From CAVOKN01 sp963696505 (GTDB taxonomy: Bacteria; Pseudomonadota; Gammaproteobacteria; Burkholderiales; Rhodocyclaceae): a stretch of 64,000 nucleotides of DNA. This document shows positions 1 to 8,671 of this stretch, one piece after another (position 1 is the first letter of the stretch; each line of letters opens with the position of its first letter). The notes under the pieces are model-generated. The model was not told the DNA's origin, searched no databases, and worked only from the letters and a program-made list of their open reading frames with translations. The position numbers were made by a program, and so were the translations under genes. Location of the stretch: contig CAVOKN010000007.1 in the NCBI GenBank assembly GCA_963696505.1, forward strand, positions 124,001-188,000, given 5' to 3'.

Positions 1-303
1 CTGCGCGGCCTGGCGTTCGCGGGCCAACTGCTCGGCGGCGGGCTTGCCCGGTGGCGCGCCAGGGATGCGCGGCGTGGCCGCGGCCGGGGCGTCAGTCACA
101 TTGCCGAACTGGTCGTCGAGCAGTTCGAGCGTGCTCGGCAGTTCCGGCAGGGGCGGTCCGGCGGGCGGGACAGGCGGCCGTCCGGCCAGGTCGGACGGCG
201 CCGATTCGAGTTCGATGCTCGGCTGGAGACCGCTGTTCGACGCGCTCTCGGCCCGGCGCTTGGCCTGCTCGGCCTTGCGCAACGCGTCCATCAGCAGGCT
301 CAT
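1..303 (-). CDS. MshN-like pilus biogenesis protein, N-terminal part (cut by window edge)
   Basis: Reads from ATG at 303 to the window edge, giving 101 residues with no stop. It begins MSLLMDALRKAEQAKR, an opening seen in MshN-like and other TPR proteins of MSHA/type II-like pilus operons, and continues with a Pro/Ala-rich linker typical of the region after the cytoplasmic start. The start codon overlaps the mshL stop codon by four bases (ATGA), so the two are translationally coupled. The membrane segment and TPR repeats expected in the family would lie outside the window. The MshN assignment rests on the N-terminus and position only. Confidence 0.6.
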   Translation of the reverse strand, partial: MSLLMDALRKAEQAKRRAESASNSGLQPSIELESAPSDLAGRPPVPPAGPPLPELPSTLELLDDQFGNVTDAPAAATPRIPGAPPGKPAAEQLARERQAAQ

Positions 304-2114
304 GGGTTGTAGCTCTCGATCTTCGGCAGGCGGCGCTCGCGCGCCTGGGGATCGTAGAAGAAGTTGTCGGCCGGCAACTGGTCGCGGTAGCTGCCGTAGT
401 CGCCGTCTATGCTGGCGTTCTTGACGACGACGGGCCGCAGGAAGATCACCAGCTCGGTCTTCTGGACGGCGTTGTTGCGGCTCGTCACCACTTCGCCCAG
501 GCCCGGGATGAGCCCCAGGAGCGGCAGGCGTCCGGTCTTGAAGTCGGTGCGCTCTTCCATCAGGCCGCCCAATACGGCGATGTCGCCGCTGGCCACGCGC
601 AGGACCGACTCGATCTCCCGGGTGCGAATCTCGGGCACCTGGTTCGGGATCGTGAGACTCGGATTCGGATCGTCCTTGAAGCCGGTCACGCTGGAGATGG
701 TCGGACGCACGTTGATTATGACGGCGTCGTTGTCGCTGATCTGCGGCGTCACCGCCATGACGAGACCGACGGAAACCGACTGCGGCGTGGTGGTGAAGGT
801 GGTCAGGGTGGTCGAGTTGGCGGCCTGGGTGGTGTCGGCCTTGACGTTGAAATAAACGATGCTGTCGACGATCTTGAGCAGCGCCGTCTGGTTGTTGATC
901 ACCGAAAGCCGCGGGCTGGACAGCACCTTCACCGTGCCGAAGGATTCCAGCAGTTCCAGGGTGATGCCGATGCTCAGCGGCGAACTGCGGCTCAGGTAGG
1001 ACAGCACGAAAGGCTGCACCTGGGTGCCCGTGGTGGAGCCGATGGACGGCCGATTGACGGTGAAGCCCGTTCCGTCGGTGCGCAGCCGCGACCAGTCGAT
1101 GCCCTGCTGGTAGCCGTCGTTGAGCGAGACTTCGACGATCGTGGCCTCGATCAGCACCTGGCGCTTGGCGGAGGCGAGCACGTGATCGAGGAACTCCTGG
1201 ACCTTCTCGTGCTGGCGCGAGGTGGCGCGCACCGTGACCACCCCGGTTTCAGCACTGACGATGACCGATGCCGCTTCGCGGAAGGTGGTGCGCTTGACCA
1301 CCGTCGTGCCGGTATTCTGCATGGCGGCCGGCCCCGGGCTGCCGGCAAGCGAGGGCGACCCTCCGGGCTCGCGCCCGGCCGCCGTTGGCAGGGTGCCGGT
1401 GCCCGTGGTGGCCTGCGTGTCGGCGCGCTCGATCACGGTTTCGCTCGAACCCTCGGGGAGGATCTTGTCGGTTTCCCTCAGGAGGTCCTTGAGGTTCTTC
1501 TCCAGCTCTTCCCAGAAACGGTTCTTCGACTCGTTCTTGACGCTCGTGCTGGAGACGTTGCCGGCGCCGATGGAACCGGCGGTGCTCCCGCCCGACGATC
1601 CACCCCCGGCGCTGCTGGCGATCTGGGTGTTGATCGACACCGTACCGGTCAGCTCCCGGGACATGTTCACGTAGTCGACCTTGTAGGTGCGCAGGAAGGG
1701 CGAATCGGGCATCACCACCAGGTTAGGACCGTCTAGCTCGTAACGCATGTCGGTCTGCTTGGCGATGCGGTTGAGCAGTTGCGGTAGCGTCTGGTCGATG
1801 GCGTTGAGGGTGACCGTTCCGCTGATGCCGGGGTGGATGTCGACGTTGAGCTTCGCGTCCCGCGCCAGCGCGAAGAGCAGTTCCTGCACGCGAACGTTGT
1901 TTACCACCACGCTGTAGGTCTCGGCCTTTGCGGTCGGGCGCGGCTTGGGCAGGGCAGGAGCCATCTGGACCGGCGCCGGGATGCTGCCGCGGGTGACGGG
2001 CTGGGCTTCCTCCCGCAGGTGGCCGCCGGCGGGCTCACGAGTAGCCGGTACGGTGCTGCATCCGGCGATGAACAGTGCAAGCAGGACCAGGGGCAGTACG
2101 CGATGCGTTCTCAT
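300..2114 (-). CDS. mshL: MshL-type outer-membrane secretin of an MSHA-like pilus
   Basis: 604 aa. The N-terminus is a lipoprotein signal ending in a lipobox (LFIAGC, Cys19), expected to anchor the protein in the outer membrane. A secretin/TonB short N-terminal domain follows at about residues 75-135 (VNNVRVQELLFALARDAKLN region). A Ser/Gly-rich, low-complexity stretch comes next at about 170-200. The C-terminal half is the secretin beta domain, with the LIEATIVEVSLNDGYQQGIDW region, SSPRLSVINNQTALLKI and the closing GDIAVLGGLMEE / LLGLIPGLGEV motifs. It should form the ring through which the pseudopilus or pilus exits. It lies 188 bp downstream of the ATPase gene and overlaps the next gene by 4 bp. 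Confidence 0.88.
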   Translation of the reverse strand: MRTHRVLPLVLLALFIAGCSTVPATREPAGGHLREEAQPVTRGSIPAPVQMAPALPKPRPTAKAETYSVVVNNVRVQELLFALARDAKLNVDIHPGISGTVTLNAIDQTLPQLLNRIAKQTDMRYELDGPNLVVMPDSPFLRTYKVDYVNMSRELTGTVSINTQIASSAGGGSSGGSTAGSIGAGNVSSTSVKNESKNRFWEELEKNLKDLLRETDKILPEGSSETVIERADTQATTGTGTLPTAAGREPGGSPSLAGSPGPAAMQNTGTTVVKRTTFREAASVIVSAETGVVTVRATSRQHEKVQEFLDHVLASAKRQVLIEATIVEVSLNDGYQQGIDWSRLRTDGTGFTVNRPSIGSTTGTQVQPFVLSYLSRSSPLSIGITLELLESFGTVKVLSSPRLSVINNQTALLKIVDSIVYFNVKADTTQAANSTTLTTFTTTPQSVSVGLVMAVTPQISDNDAVIINVRPTISSVTGFKDDPNPSLTIPNQVPEIRTREIESVLRVASGDIAVLGGLMEERTDFKTGRLPLLGLIPGLGEVVTSRNNAVQKTELVIFLRPVVVKNASIDGDYGSYRDQLPADNFFYDPQARERRLPKIESYNP

Positions 2115-2302
2115 GGATGATGCCCTTGTCGTGGCGAGGCGATTCTTGTGTCAGGTGCTGCAGCAGCCGCCGGGCAGGCGCCGGTGCGCTTGGCCGATGT
2201 TTCAGCGTGTGAGGATAGCACAAGAGGATTTTGCCACATGTCGATGATTTGCCTCGCTTAAGGGGCGCTTTTCCTGGCTTCGGGCAGCGTCGGTGCGAAA
2301 CG

Positions 2303-3733
2303 TCAGCGCAGCCGTCGGACCTGGCGGGGGTAGGCCCCCAGGGCGCCCAGGTTCGGCGGGAGCTCCCGGATTGCCGCCTCGGCCTCGGCCCGGGACGGGT
2401 AGTCGCCGTAGATGACGCCGAGACGCTGTCGGGAACCCACCTGTGCCTTGTATACCCTCAACTGCTGCGCGTCCAACTGTTCCGCAGCTTGCACCAGGAA
2501 GCGCTCGACGGCGAGCGCGTCATCGGCATCCGAGGTCAGCAATTGAAGAAACCAGTGCTCGTCTGCAACAGTTGCCAGCCAACGCGAGGCCTGATCCAGG
2601 TGAAATCGCATCCTGGGGCCCGAACGGTCGGGAGCAGGTTCCGCCGCGCCCTCGGCTACTGCCTGAGCAGCGGGTGGCGTCTGGGGCAGGCGGGCCGGCA
2701 CTTCGGCAGCCGGTGCCGGGGCTGCTGGAGCGGGAGAAATGGCTTGACCAAGCGGCGGGGATTGGACACTGGGAGCAACCGGGTTGCCTTCCGCGGCTGG
2801 TGGAGACGGAGCAGAGAGGGGTGCGGTGTCGATCGAGCGCGATGCGGGCAGACGCAGCCAGATCAGCGCGCCCAAGGCGATCGTCGCGAGCAGCCCGGCA
2901 GCCAGCCAGGGCAGCCAGCGCCGCGGCCGACCCAGCCGGGCATCAAGCAGCGCCGCCTTGACCTCGGCGGCATCGACGCGATGGCGGCTGCCGGCGAAGG
3001 CGGCCAGTAGTGCCTTGTCCGCGAGGATGTTGATGCGCCGGGTCAGGCCGCCGGAGGCGCGGGCGATGCGCCGTACCGCATCCGCGCTGAATACCTCGGG
3101 GCCGCGATAGCCGGCGGCGCGCATTCGGAAGTCGATGTAGGCGGCGACGTCGGCGCGTACCAGCGGCTCGAGGGAGAAATGGTGGGTGATGCGGTCCTTG
3201 AGCTGACGCATCTGCGGCCGGTCGAGCACCTGATCGAGCTCAGGCTGGCCGAAGAGGACGATCTGCAGCAGCTTGTGGCGGCCGGATTCCAGGTTGGACA
3301 GCAGCCGGATTTCCTCCAGCGTGTCGGCCGGCATGGCGTGGGCTTCGTCCACCAGCAGCACCACCTGCTTGCCCTGGGCGTAGCGGGCGATCAGGTGTTC
3401 CTGCAGCCGGCGCAGGACGGCGCTGGCGCGGTCGCGGGGAAGTTCGACGCGGAGATCGTCGGCGATGGCAAAGAGGATGTCGTCCTTGGACAGCAGGGGG
3501 TTGGCGAAGTAGACGGTCTCGACGCTCGCCGGCAGACGTTCCATCAGCATGCGGCAGAGCATCGTCTTGCCGCTGCCCACCTCGCCGCTGACCTTGACGA
3601 TGCCTTCGTCTCGCGTGATGGCGTAGATCAGCGCTTCCAGGGTGGCGCCGCGATTGGCGCCGGCGAAGAAGAACTCCGTGTGCGGCGTGATGCGGAAGGG
3701 GGCCTCCGTGAGGCCGAAGTGTTCGTGGTACAT
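2303..3733 (-). CDS. mshM: ExeA/MshM-type AAA ATPase with C-terminal SPOR-like domain
   Basis: 476 aa. It opens with MYHEHFGLTEAPFRITPH, the usual start of ExeA/MshM ATPases. Walker A is GEVGSGKT (residues 50-57) and Walker B is LLVDEAHAMP at about residue 120. After the AAA and helical domains (to about 270) there is one membrane segment (WLPWLAAGLLATIALGALIW), a Pro/Ala-rich linker, and a C-terminal segment (HWFLQLLTS... GVIYGDYPSRAEAEAAI) that resembles a peptidoglycan-binding SPOR domain. Proteins of this type help secretins insert at peptidoglycan. It begins two bases after the stop of the upstream regulator, so the two are co-transcribed. Confidence 0.82.
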   Translation of the reverse strand: MYHEHFGLTEAPFRITPHTEFFFAGANRGATLEALIYAITRDEGIVKVSGEVGSGKTMLCRMLMERLPASVETVYFANPLLSKDDILFAIADDLRVELPRDRASAVLRRLQEHLIARYAQGKQVVLLVDEAHAMPADTLEEIRLLSNLESGRHKLLQIVLFGQPELDQVLDRPQMRQLKDRITHHFSLEPLVRADVAAYIDFRMRAAGYRGPEVFSADAVRRIARASGGLTRRINILADKALLAAFAGSRHRVDAAEVKAALLDARLGRPRRWLPWLAAGLLATIALGALIWLRLPASRSIDTAPLSAPSPPAAEGNPVAPSVQSPPLGQAISPAPAAPAPAAEVPARLPQTPPAAQAVAEGAAEPAPDRSGPRMRFHLDQASRWLATVADEHWFLQLLTSDADDALAVERFLVQAAEQLDAQQLRVYKAQVGSRQRLGVIYGDYPSRAEAEAAIRELPPNLGALGAYPRQVRRLR

Positions 3734-3735
3734 GG

Positions 3736-5187
3736 CTATCCGCTGCTCCCGTCACGGGCGAGGGTGTCCATGCGGTTGTAGAGTGTGGTGCGGTTGATGC
3801 CCAGCAGCTTCGCGGCCTGGCTCACGTTGCCGTGGGTAAGGCGCAGGGCGGCGTCGATATAGGCCTGCTCCCACAATCGCAGCGTGTCGTCGAGACTGAA
3901 CTGCCCCCGGCTGTGGAGGTGATCGAGCGCCACGCGGGCCAGTTCGGCGGCGCTGTGGGGCGGGTTGGCCGGGGCCTGCTCGGTTCCGGGCGGCGCGTCC
4001 TCGTCCTGCAGATCCAGTTCCGCGGCCAGTTCCGCATGGCTCACTCGGTGGCCGGGATACTTCGCCACCAGCCGGATCACGATATTGCGCAGTTCGCGCA
4101 CGTTGCCGGGGAAGCCGTAGTTTCGCCACAGCGCCAGAGCATCGTCGTCGAACTCGAATCGTTCACTTCCTGCCTCGCCGGCGAGCAGGTCCCGATAATG
4201 CTCCAGCAGCGTCACCCGGTCGTCGCCCATCTCGCGCAGCGGCGGCACGTGGAGCGCGAACACGCTGAGGCGGTGGTAGAGATCGGCGCGGAAGCGGCCG
4301 GCCTTCACCTCGCGCCGCAGGTCGCGGTTGGTCGCGGCGATGACGCGGCAGCGCGCCCTGCGGTGCTGGGTTTCTCCCACCCGCTGGAAATCGCCGTTTT
4401 CCAGCACCCGCAGCAGCTTGGGCTGCAATTCGAGGGGGAGTTCGCCGATCTCGTCCAGAAACAGGGTTCCGTCCAGGGCGTCCTCGAAATAGCCGGCCTT
4501 TGCCGCCGTGGCGCCGGTGAAGGCGCCGCGGGCATAGCCGAAGAGGGTCGGCTCCATCAGATTGGGCGAAATCGCGGCGCAGTTCAAGGCAAGGAAAGGC
4601 CTGTCGTGGCGCGCGGTCAGCCGGTGCAGGCAGCAACTGGCGACAATCTCCTTGCCGCTGCCCGACTCGCCTTCGATCAGCACGGGAAAGTGCGACTGCG
4701 CGTACTGCCGGATCTGGGCGCGCAGTCTCTGCATCGGAGCGCTGTCGCCGAGGAGGGTGCAGGAATCGGCGACGCCGGCCGGGGCGGTTCCCACCGTGCC
4801 CAGGGCCAGAACGCGATGGAGCAGCGCCTTCAGGCGCTCAGGGTCGGCCGGCTTGGCGACGAAATCGGTTGCGCCGAGGGCGCGGGCGTGGCGTGCATTC
4901 GCTTCGTCGTTCTGTCCCGAGAGAACCACGATCCTGATCGACGGCGCGTGGGCCAGCAGGTTGGAGATCAGGGCAAAGCCTTCGTCCGGTCTATGGGGCA
5001 GAGGGGGCAGCCCGAGGTTGACCAGGGCCAGATCGGGCGGTGCGGAGAGCTTGCGCAGGCGCTCGACGCATTCCTTGCGGCTGGCACAGGCGACAACGTC
5101 GAACTCGGCAGCCAGCAGGTAGCTCAGGGTGTCGGTGATCAGTGGATCGTCGTTGACGATCAACAGCAGCGGCCGCCGCGGCGGCAA
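3736..5187 (-). CDS. Sigma-54-dependent response regulator with atypical receiver (Asn at the phospho-site)
   Basis: 483 aa with receiver, AAA+ and Fis-type HTH domains. The AAA+ part has Walker A GESGSGKE, the sigma-54 contact motif GAFTGA and Walker B GTLFLDEIGELP. The HTH is at the C-terminus (NVSQAAKLLGINRTTLYNRM). The receiver (about 1-130) resembles PrsR-type regulators in LVNLGLPP, but residue 57, where the phospho-accepting Asp should be, is Asn (AAC). The first acidic-pocket residue is also Asn (VNDDP, residue 12). Ser in VLSGQ and Lys in AKPAD are kept. No histidine kinase is adjacent; upstream is an IS remnant. It probably activates pilus or surface genes without classical phosphorylation. 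Confidence 0.85.
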   Translation of the reverse strand: MPPRRPLLLIVNDDPLITDTLSYLLAAEFDVVACASRKECVERLRKLSAPPDLALVNLGLPPLPHRPDEGFALISNLLAHAPSIRIVVLSGQNDEANARHARALGATDFVAKPADPERLKALLHRVLALGTVGTAPAGVADSCTLLGDSAPMQRLRAQIRQYAQSHFPVLIEGESGSGKEIVASCCLHRLTARHDRPFLALNCAAISPNLMEPTLFGYARGAFTGATAAKAGYFEDALDGTLFLDEIGELPLELQPKLLRVLENGDFQRVGETQHRRARCRVIAATNRDLRREVKAGRFRADLYHRLSVFALHVPPLREMGDDRVTLLEHYRDLLAGEAGSERFEFDDDALALWRNYGFPGNVRELRNIVIRLVAKYPGHRVSHAELAAELDLQDEDAPPGTEQAPANPPHSAAELARVALDHLHSRGQFSLDDTLRLWEQAYIDAALRLTHGNVSQAAKLLGINRTTLYNRMDTLARDGSSG

Positions 5188-5298
5188 ATCGCCGGTGGAG
5201 GATGATTCTATGGCTGCGGGAAGGCTCAGGGCGGCTACCTAAGGGGAGGGGCGGAATTGCGCCGAATCATACCGCAGGGCAGGCCCAGGCCGGGCGAT

Positions 5299-6342
5299 TT
5301 ACGTGAGGTTGAGAACGAAATGGCGCATGACGGCGAGGTTGTGAGCGGCGTTGTCGGTTCGCGCGCGCATTCGGTCGTCGCCAAAGACGACGTCCATGCA
5401 CCAGTGAAGAGAGTTCTCGACCCGCCAGTGCTGGCGAATCGAGCGGTTCAGGCGCGCTGCATCGGCCGGCAGGCTGCTGATGTAGAAGCGATACTCAAGC
5501 GTGGTCTTGCCCTTGATTGTGCGTTGCGAAGCAATCACGGCGAACGACGCCAGGTCTGGCCAGCGTTGCGGGGCGTGCAGACAGTCGATCTGATCGAAGG
5601 CATAACAGCGGCGCACCTCGATGCGACCGTGATCCTTTTCCACGACTTCGTCGAACGTATGCGCCGTCTTGCCCGGTGCGCCCTGAAACGCCTCGAAGAA
5701 TTCGGCCACCGACTCGGCCAGCGTCGGCTGATTGTCCTTGACCGAGAGGATATAGTCGGCGCCCCGATCCCGAATCGCCTGGGCAATATTGGGCTGCGTT
5801 CCCATGGCGTCGATGGTCACGATGCAGCCTTCCAGTGCCAGGGTTGCCAGCAGTTCCGGAATTGCCGTCTTCTCGTTGGACTTTTCGGCAGTCGCTTGTT
5901 GGCCGAGTACCAGCCCCGCACCTGCGGCAAAAGCGCTGACCAAGTGCAGAGGGGTTGCGCCAAGCTTGCCAGAGCGCCGACTGGTCTTGCCATCGATGCT
6001 CACCACCTCGTCTTTCGCCAGCGCCGGTACCACGCTGCTGACCCAGCGCCGAAACGCCGCACCAAAGGCTTGCGCGTCAATCGCCGCGAACACACGGCCG
6101 AATGTGTCGTGCGACGGGATGCCATTCTCCAGTCTCAGATAGCGCCGAAGCCAATCCAGCTTTTCCTTCGCCCATTGCTCGATTTCGACAAAGTCGTCCG
6201 CCCCGGCCAGCACGGCGCACACCGCAACGACCAGCAACTCCACAAGATCGTGATCGACTTTCTTCGCTTGCCTCGGATCGCGGATCCCAACAAACACGTC
6301 CGCTATGCGCAGCCTGCCTTCCGTCTCCATGGATCGCTCCAA
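5299..6342 (-). pseudogene. ISAs1-family transposase, C-terminally truncated
   Basis: 347 aa. DDE-type transposase of the ISAs1 family (DDE_Tnp_1-associated N-terminus, DPRQAKKVDHDLVELL). Catalytic-region motifs visible are SIDGKTSRRS, TIDAMGTQPNIAQ with DYILSVKDNQ, and HWRVENSLHW. The protein ends MRHFVLNLT, whereas related transposases, including the neighbour at 6592-7713, run about 35 residues further with a basic tail. It is therefore probably inactive, although DDE residues remain. Starts at 6342 or 6330 are both possible. Confidence 0.75.
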
Positions 6343-6454
6343 AAAGACAGAAAACTACATAAATCAATGCCCTGTGAACACCCCCTCGGTAACCATATGA
6401 TCGTAAACGCATATTTCGGCTGTTAACGACATTGGCATTCATGCGATTGCCCTG
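5299..6454. mobile_element. ISAs1-family insertion sequence remnant (one end missing)
   Basis: Carries an ISAs1-type transposase on the minus strand. The right end is well marked: reading inward from 6454 the sequence is CAGGGCAATCGC, one mismatch from the terminal repeat of the neighbouring IS (CACGGCAATCGC). No matching left repeat is found near 5200-5300. The transposase also stops about 35 residues early compared with its neighbour, so the 3' end of the gene and the left terminus seem to be deleted near 5299. A weak alternative left end is CAGGGCA at 5275. No target duplication is visible. Confidence 0.65.
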
Positions 6455-6464
6455 GGCTGCCGGG
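6455..6464. repeat. Target-site duplication, left copy
   Basis: GGCTGCCGGG directly outside the left inverted repeat of the complete IS. The same ten bases recur at 7757-7766. It also begins at the base right after the terminus of the IS remnant on its left. Confidence 0.85.
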
Positions 6465-7756
6465 CACGGCAATCGCTTACGCAATCGTCGTAAACCCATG
6501 TAAAGATTCGTTTACAGTCAATAGGATATGACGGGGGCTTGTGTACAGTGCCGGAATGGCATCTACTCTCGATATTTCTCGGGAGACGCAGATGACGTTG
6601 CTGGAGGCGTTTGCACAGGTAGAGGATCACCGCAGAGGGCCGGCACAGCGCTACGATCTGAAGGAAATGATCGTGATGGCGATTTGTGCCGTGCTGTGCG
6701 GTGCGGACAGTTGGGTCGATGTCGCCGACTGGTGCGAAGGCGAGGAAGAATGGTTGAAGAGCTTCCTCACACTGAAGAAAGGGACGCCTTCGCATGACAC
6801 GTTTGGCGAGGTGTTTCGCGTTCTGGACGCAGCGGTGTTCGAGCGTTGTTTTCGCCAGTGGGTTGCCAGCATCGTTGGCGTGGCCCAAGGCGTTGTGGCG
6901 TTCGACGGCAAGACGGTGCGCGGCTCGAAGGACGGAGCGAATACGGCGCTGCACATGGTCAGTGCCTACGCCAGCGCGCTGGGCGTATCGCTGGGGCAGG
7001 AAGGCAGTGCGGGCAAGGGCAATGAATTGGCCGCAATCAAAGCGCTGCTCGATACGCTGGTGCTCAAGGGTTGCATCGTCACCCTGGACGCTCTGGGCTG
7101 CCAAACCGACGTTGCCCAGAAGATCGTCGCGCAAGGCGGTGATTACGTCTTGGCGGTAAAGGACAACCAGAAGAATCTGTCGCAGGCTGTCGTTGAGTTC
7201 TTCGATACCGCCACGGCGTTTGACTGGCGCAACATCGAAGTACAAAAACTCACCACGATCGAGAAAAATCATGGCCGGATCGAAACGCGCCGGGCGCTCT
7301 TCGTCCCCGATGTGTCGTGGATGGACAAGCCCATGCGCGAGGACTGGAAGAAGCTTGCCGGCGTTGGCATGATCGAGTCCGAACAGCAGATCAAGGGCAA
7401 GGTGAGCGTGGAGCGGCGCTACTTTATCGTCAGCGCTGGGGTGAAAACGGTCGAGCAGTTCGCTGGCGCAGCGCGAGATCACTGGGGCGTTGAAGCCATG
7501 CACTGGGTGCTTGATGTGACCTTCCGCGAAGACGACTGCCGCGTGCGCAAAGGCCACGCCGCCCGCAACCTCTCGGCCATCCGCAAGTTCGCCCTCTCGG
7601 CTTTGCGCACGGATACGCTTCATCCGACCATCAGCTTACGTCGCCGCCGCAACCTCGCCGACCGTCGCCCAGACTATCGCGCGGCCCTCCTCGGAATCAA
7701 GCTTCCCCAATGAAACCGGCTTCTGACTCATGACGTCTATGTGTGCGATTGCCGTG
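6465..7756 (+). mobile_element. Complete ISAs1-family insertion sequence, 1292 bp
   Basis: Bounded by perfect 12-bp inverted repeats CACGGCAATCGC (6465-6476) and its complement (7745-7756), with the 10-bp direct duplication GGCTGCCGGG outside both ends. This fits the 8-10 bp duplications known for ISAs1 elements. It holds one transposase gene and no passenger. The intact repeats and identical duplication suggest a fairly recent insertion. It sits just after the remnant IS and about 90 bp before the mla operon. Confidence 0.92.
6592..7713 (+). CDS. ISAs1-family transposase (intact)
   Basis: 373 aa from the ATG at 6592, chosen because of the GGGAG ribosome-binding sequence just before it; the frame is open back to GTG 6541. 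N-terminal DDE_Tnp_1-associated domain (FAQVEDHRRGPAQRYDLKEMI), then FDGKTVRGS, TLDALGCQTDVAQ with DYVLAVKDNQ, and HWGVEAMHWVLDVTFREDD, holding the expected Asp/Asp/Glu catalytic set. The basic C-terminal tail is present, in contrast to the neighbouring remnant. It is about 127 bp from the left terminus, leaving room for a promoter. Confidence 0.9.
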   Translation: MTLLEAFAQVEDHRRGPAQRYDLKEMIVMAICAVLCGADSWVDVADWCEGEEEWLKSFLTLKKGTPSHDTFGEVFRVLDAAVFERCFRQWVASIVGVAQGVVAFDGKTVRGSKDGANTALHMVSAYASALGVSLGQEGSAGKGNELAAIKALLDTLVLKGCIVTLDALGCQTDVAQKIVAQGGDYVLAVKDNQKNLSQAVVEFFDTATAFDWRNIEVQKLTTIEKNHGRIETRRALFVPDVSWMDKPMREDWKKLAGVGMIESEQQIKGKVSVERRYFIVSAGVKTVEQFAGAARDHWGVEAMHWVLDVTFREDDCRVRKGHAARNLSAIRKFALSALRTDTLHPTISLRRRRNLADRRPDYRAALLGIKLPQ

Positions 7757-7766
7757 GGCTGCCGGG
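7757..7766. repeat. Target-site duplication, right copy
   Basis: GGCTGCCGGG directly after the right inverted repeat of the IS, identical to 6455-6464. Confidence 0.85.
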
Positions 7767-7794
7767 AGGCGCCGGCCGGGGCATCGCCGCCCTG

Positions 7795-7803
7795 TGCTAA
7801 TAT
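7795..7803 (+). promoter_or_regulatory. Candidate extended -10 promoter of the mla operon
   Basis: TGCTAATAT has the form of an extended -10 element (TGn plus TAATAT) about 40 bases before the proposed mlaF start. No clear -35 box is seen. The IS ends 39 bp upstream, so any further upstream control sequence has been displaced. Confidence 0.35.
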
Positions 7804-7843
7804 CGGGCGCTTTTCGGCGTCATTCCCCGCATTGCCCCCGCCT

Positions 7844-8671
7844 GTGAACCCACCGTCCCCTCCGACGGGCGATCCGCTGGTCCTGATCCGCGACCTCAAC
7901 TTCGCCTACGACCGCCGTCCGGTGCTGACGGGGATCAACCTGGAGGTTCCGCGCGGCAAGGTGGTGGCGATCATGGGCGGCAGCGGCTGCGGCAAGACGA
8001 CGCTGCTACGCCTGATCGGCGGGCAATTGCGGGCCACTTCGGGAATGCTCGAGGTGGCGGGGCAGGAGGTCGGGCAGCTCGACGCCGACGCTCTCTACCG
8101 CCTGCGGCGGCGCATGGGGATGCTGTTCCAGTTCGGTGCGCTGTTCACCGACATGTCGGTGTTCGACAACGTAGCCTTCCAGATGCGCGAGCACACCGAC
8201 CTGCCGGAAGAACTGATCCACGACCTGGCGCTGATGAAGCTCAATGCCGTGGGCTTGCGCGGCGCCCATCACCTGATGCCTTCCGAACTGTCGGGGGGCA
8301 TGGCGCGGCGCGTGGCGCTGGCGCGGGCGATCGCCCTCGATCCGCTGCTGATGATGTACGACGAACCCTTCGCCGGTCTGGACCCGATCTCGCTGGGCGT
8401 CGTGGGGCAGTTGATCCGGCGGCTCAACGATGCCCTGGGCGCGAGTTCTATCATCGTCACCCACGACATCCAGGAGTCGCTGCAGATCGTCGATTACATC
8501 TACTTCGTCTCTGAAGGCAAAGTGGTGGCCCATGGCAGCCCGGCGCAGATTCGCGCCTCGGGCGACCCCTGGGTGCATCAGTTCGTGTGGGCCGAGGCCG
8601 ACGGCCCGGTGCCTTTCCACTACCCGGCCGCCGCCTACCGCGAGGAGATTCTGGAGGCCGCCGGTGCTTGA
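7844..8671 (+). CDS. mlaF: MlaF, ATPase of the Mla phospholipid ABC transporter
   Basis: About 275 aa from GTG 7844; TTG 7832 is another possible start, and the open frame before that is probably untranslated because it enters the IS. Walker A is GGSGCGKTT, the ABC signature is LSGGMARRVALARA, and Walker B is LLMMYDEPFAGLD, with the switch His in VTHDI. It powers transport of phospholipids between the inner membrane and the outer-membrane lipoprotein MlaA. It overlaps mlaE by 8 bp and heads the order mlaF-E-D-A-C-B. Confidence 0.9.
   Translation: MNPPSPPTGDPLVLIRDLNFAYDRRPVLTGINLEVPRGKVVAIMGGSGCGKTTLLRLIGGQLRATSGMLEVAGQEVGQLDADALYRLRRRMGMLFQFGALFTDMSVFDNVAFQMREHTDLPEELIHDLALMKLNAVGLRGAHHLMPSELSGGMARRVALARAIALDPLLMMYDEPFAGLDPISLGVVGQLIRRLNDALGASSIIVTHDIQESLQIVDYIYFVSEGKVVAHGSPAQIRASGDPWVHQFVWAEADGPVPFHYPAAAYREEILEAAGA

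Noticed and set aside
51..1736. Open frame of 561 codons on the plus strand
   Set aside because: It lies antisense to the clearly recognisable secretin gene and has no family features; long antisense frames are common in GC-rich DNA.
2115..2302. Promoter for mshL in the 188-bp gap (TATCCT on the minus strand)
   Set aside because: A possible -10 is present but no -35 or sigma-54 element at proper spacing; support is too weak.
1..5187. PEP-CTERM/exosortase regulon, suggested by the PrsR-like regulator and AsnB
   Set aside because: No exosortase, PEP-CTERM protein or PrsK kinase is visible; the neighbours are MSHA-pilus genes.
5275..5280. CAGGGC as the left terminus of the first IS
   Set aside because: Only 6-7 bases agree with the right end, no target duplication is present, and the truncated transposase argues that this end is deleted.
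6369..6374. GCCCTG at 6369-6374 as the right terminus of the first IS
   Set aside because: Too close to the transposase start and less similar to the ISAs1 end than 6443-6454, which matches the neighbour in 11 of 12 bases.
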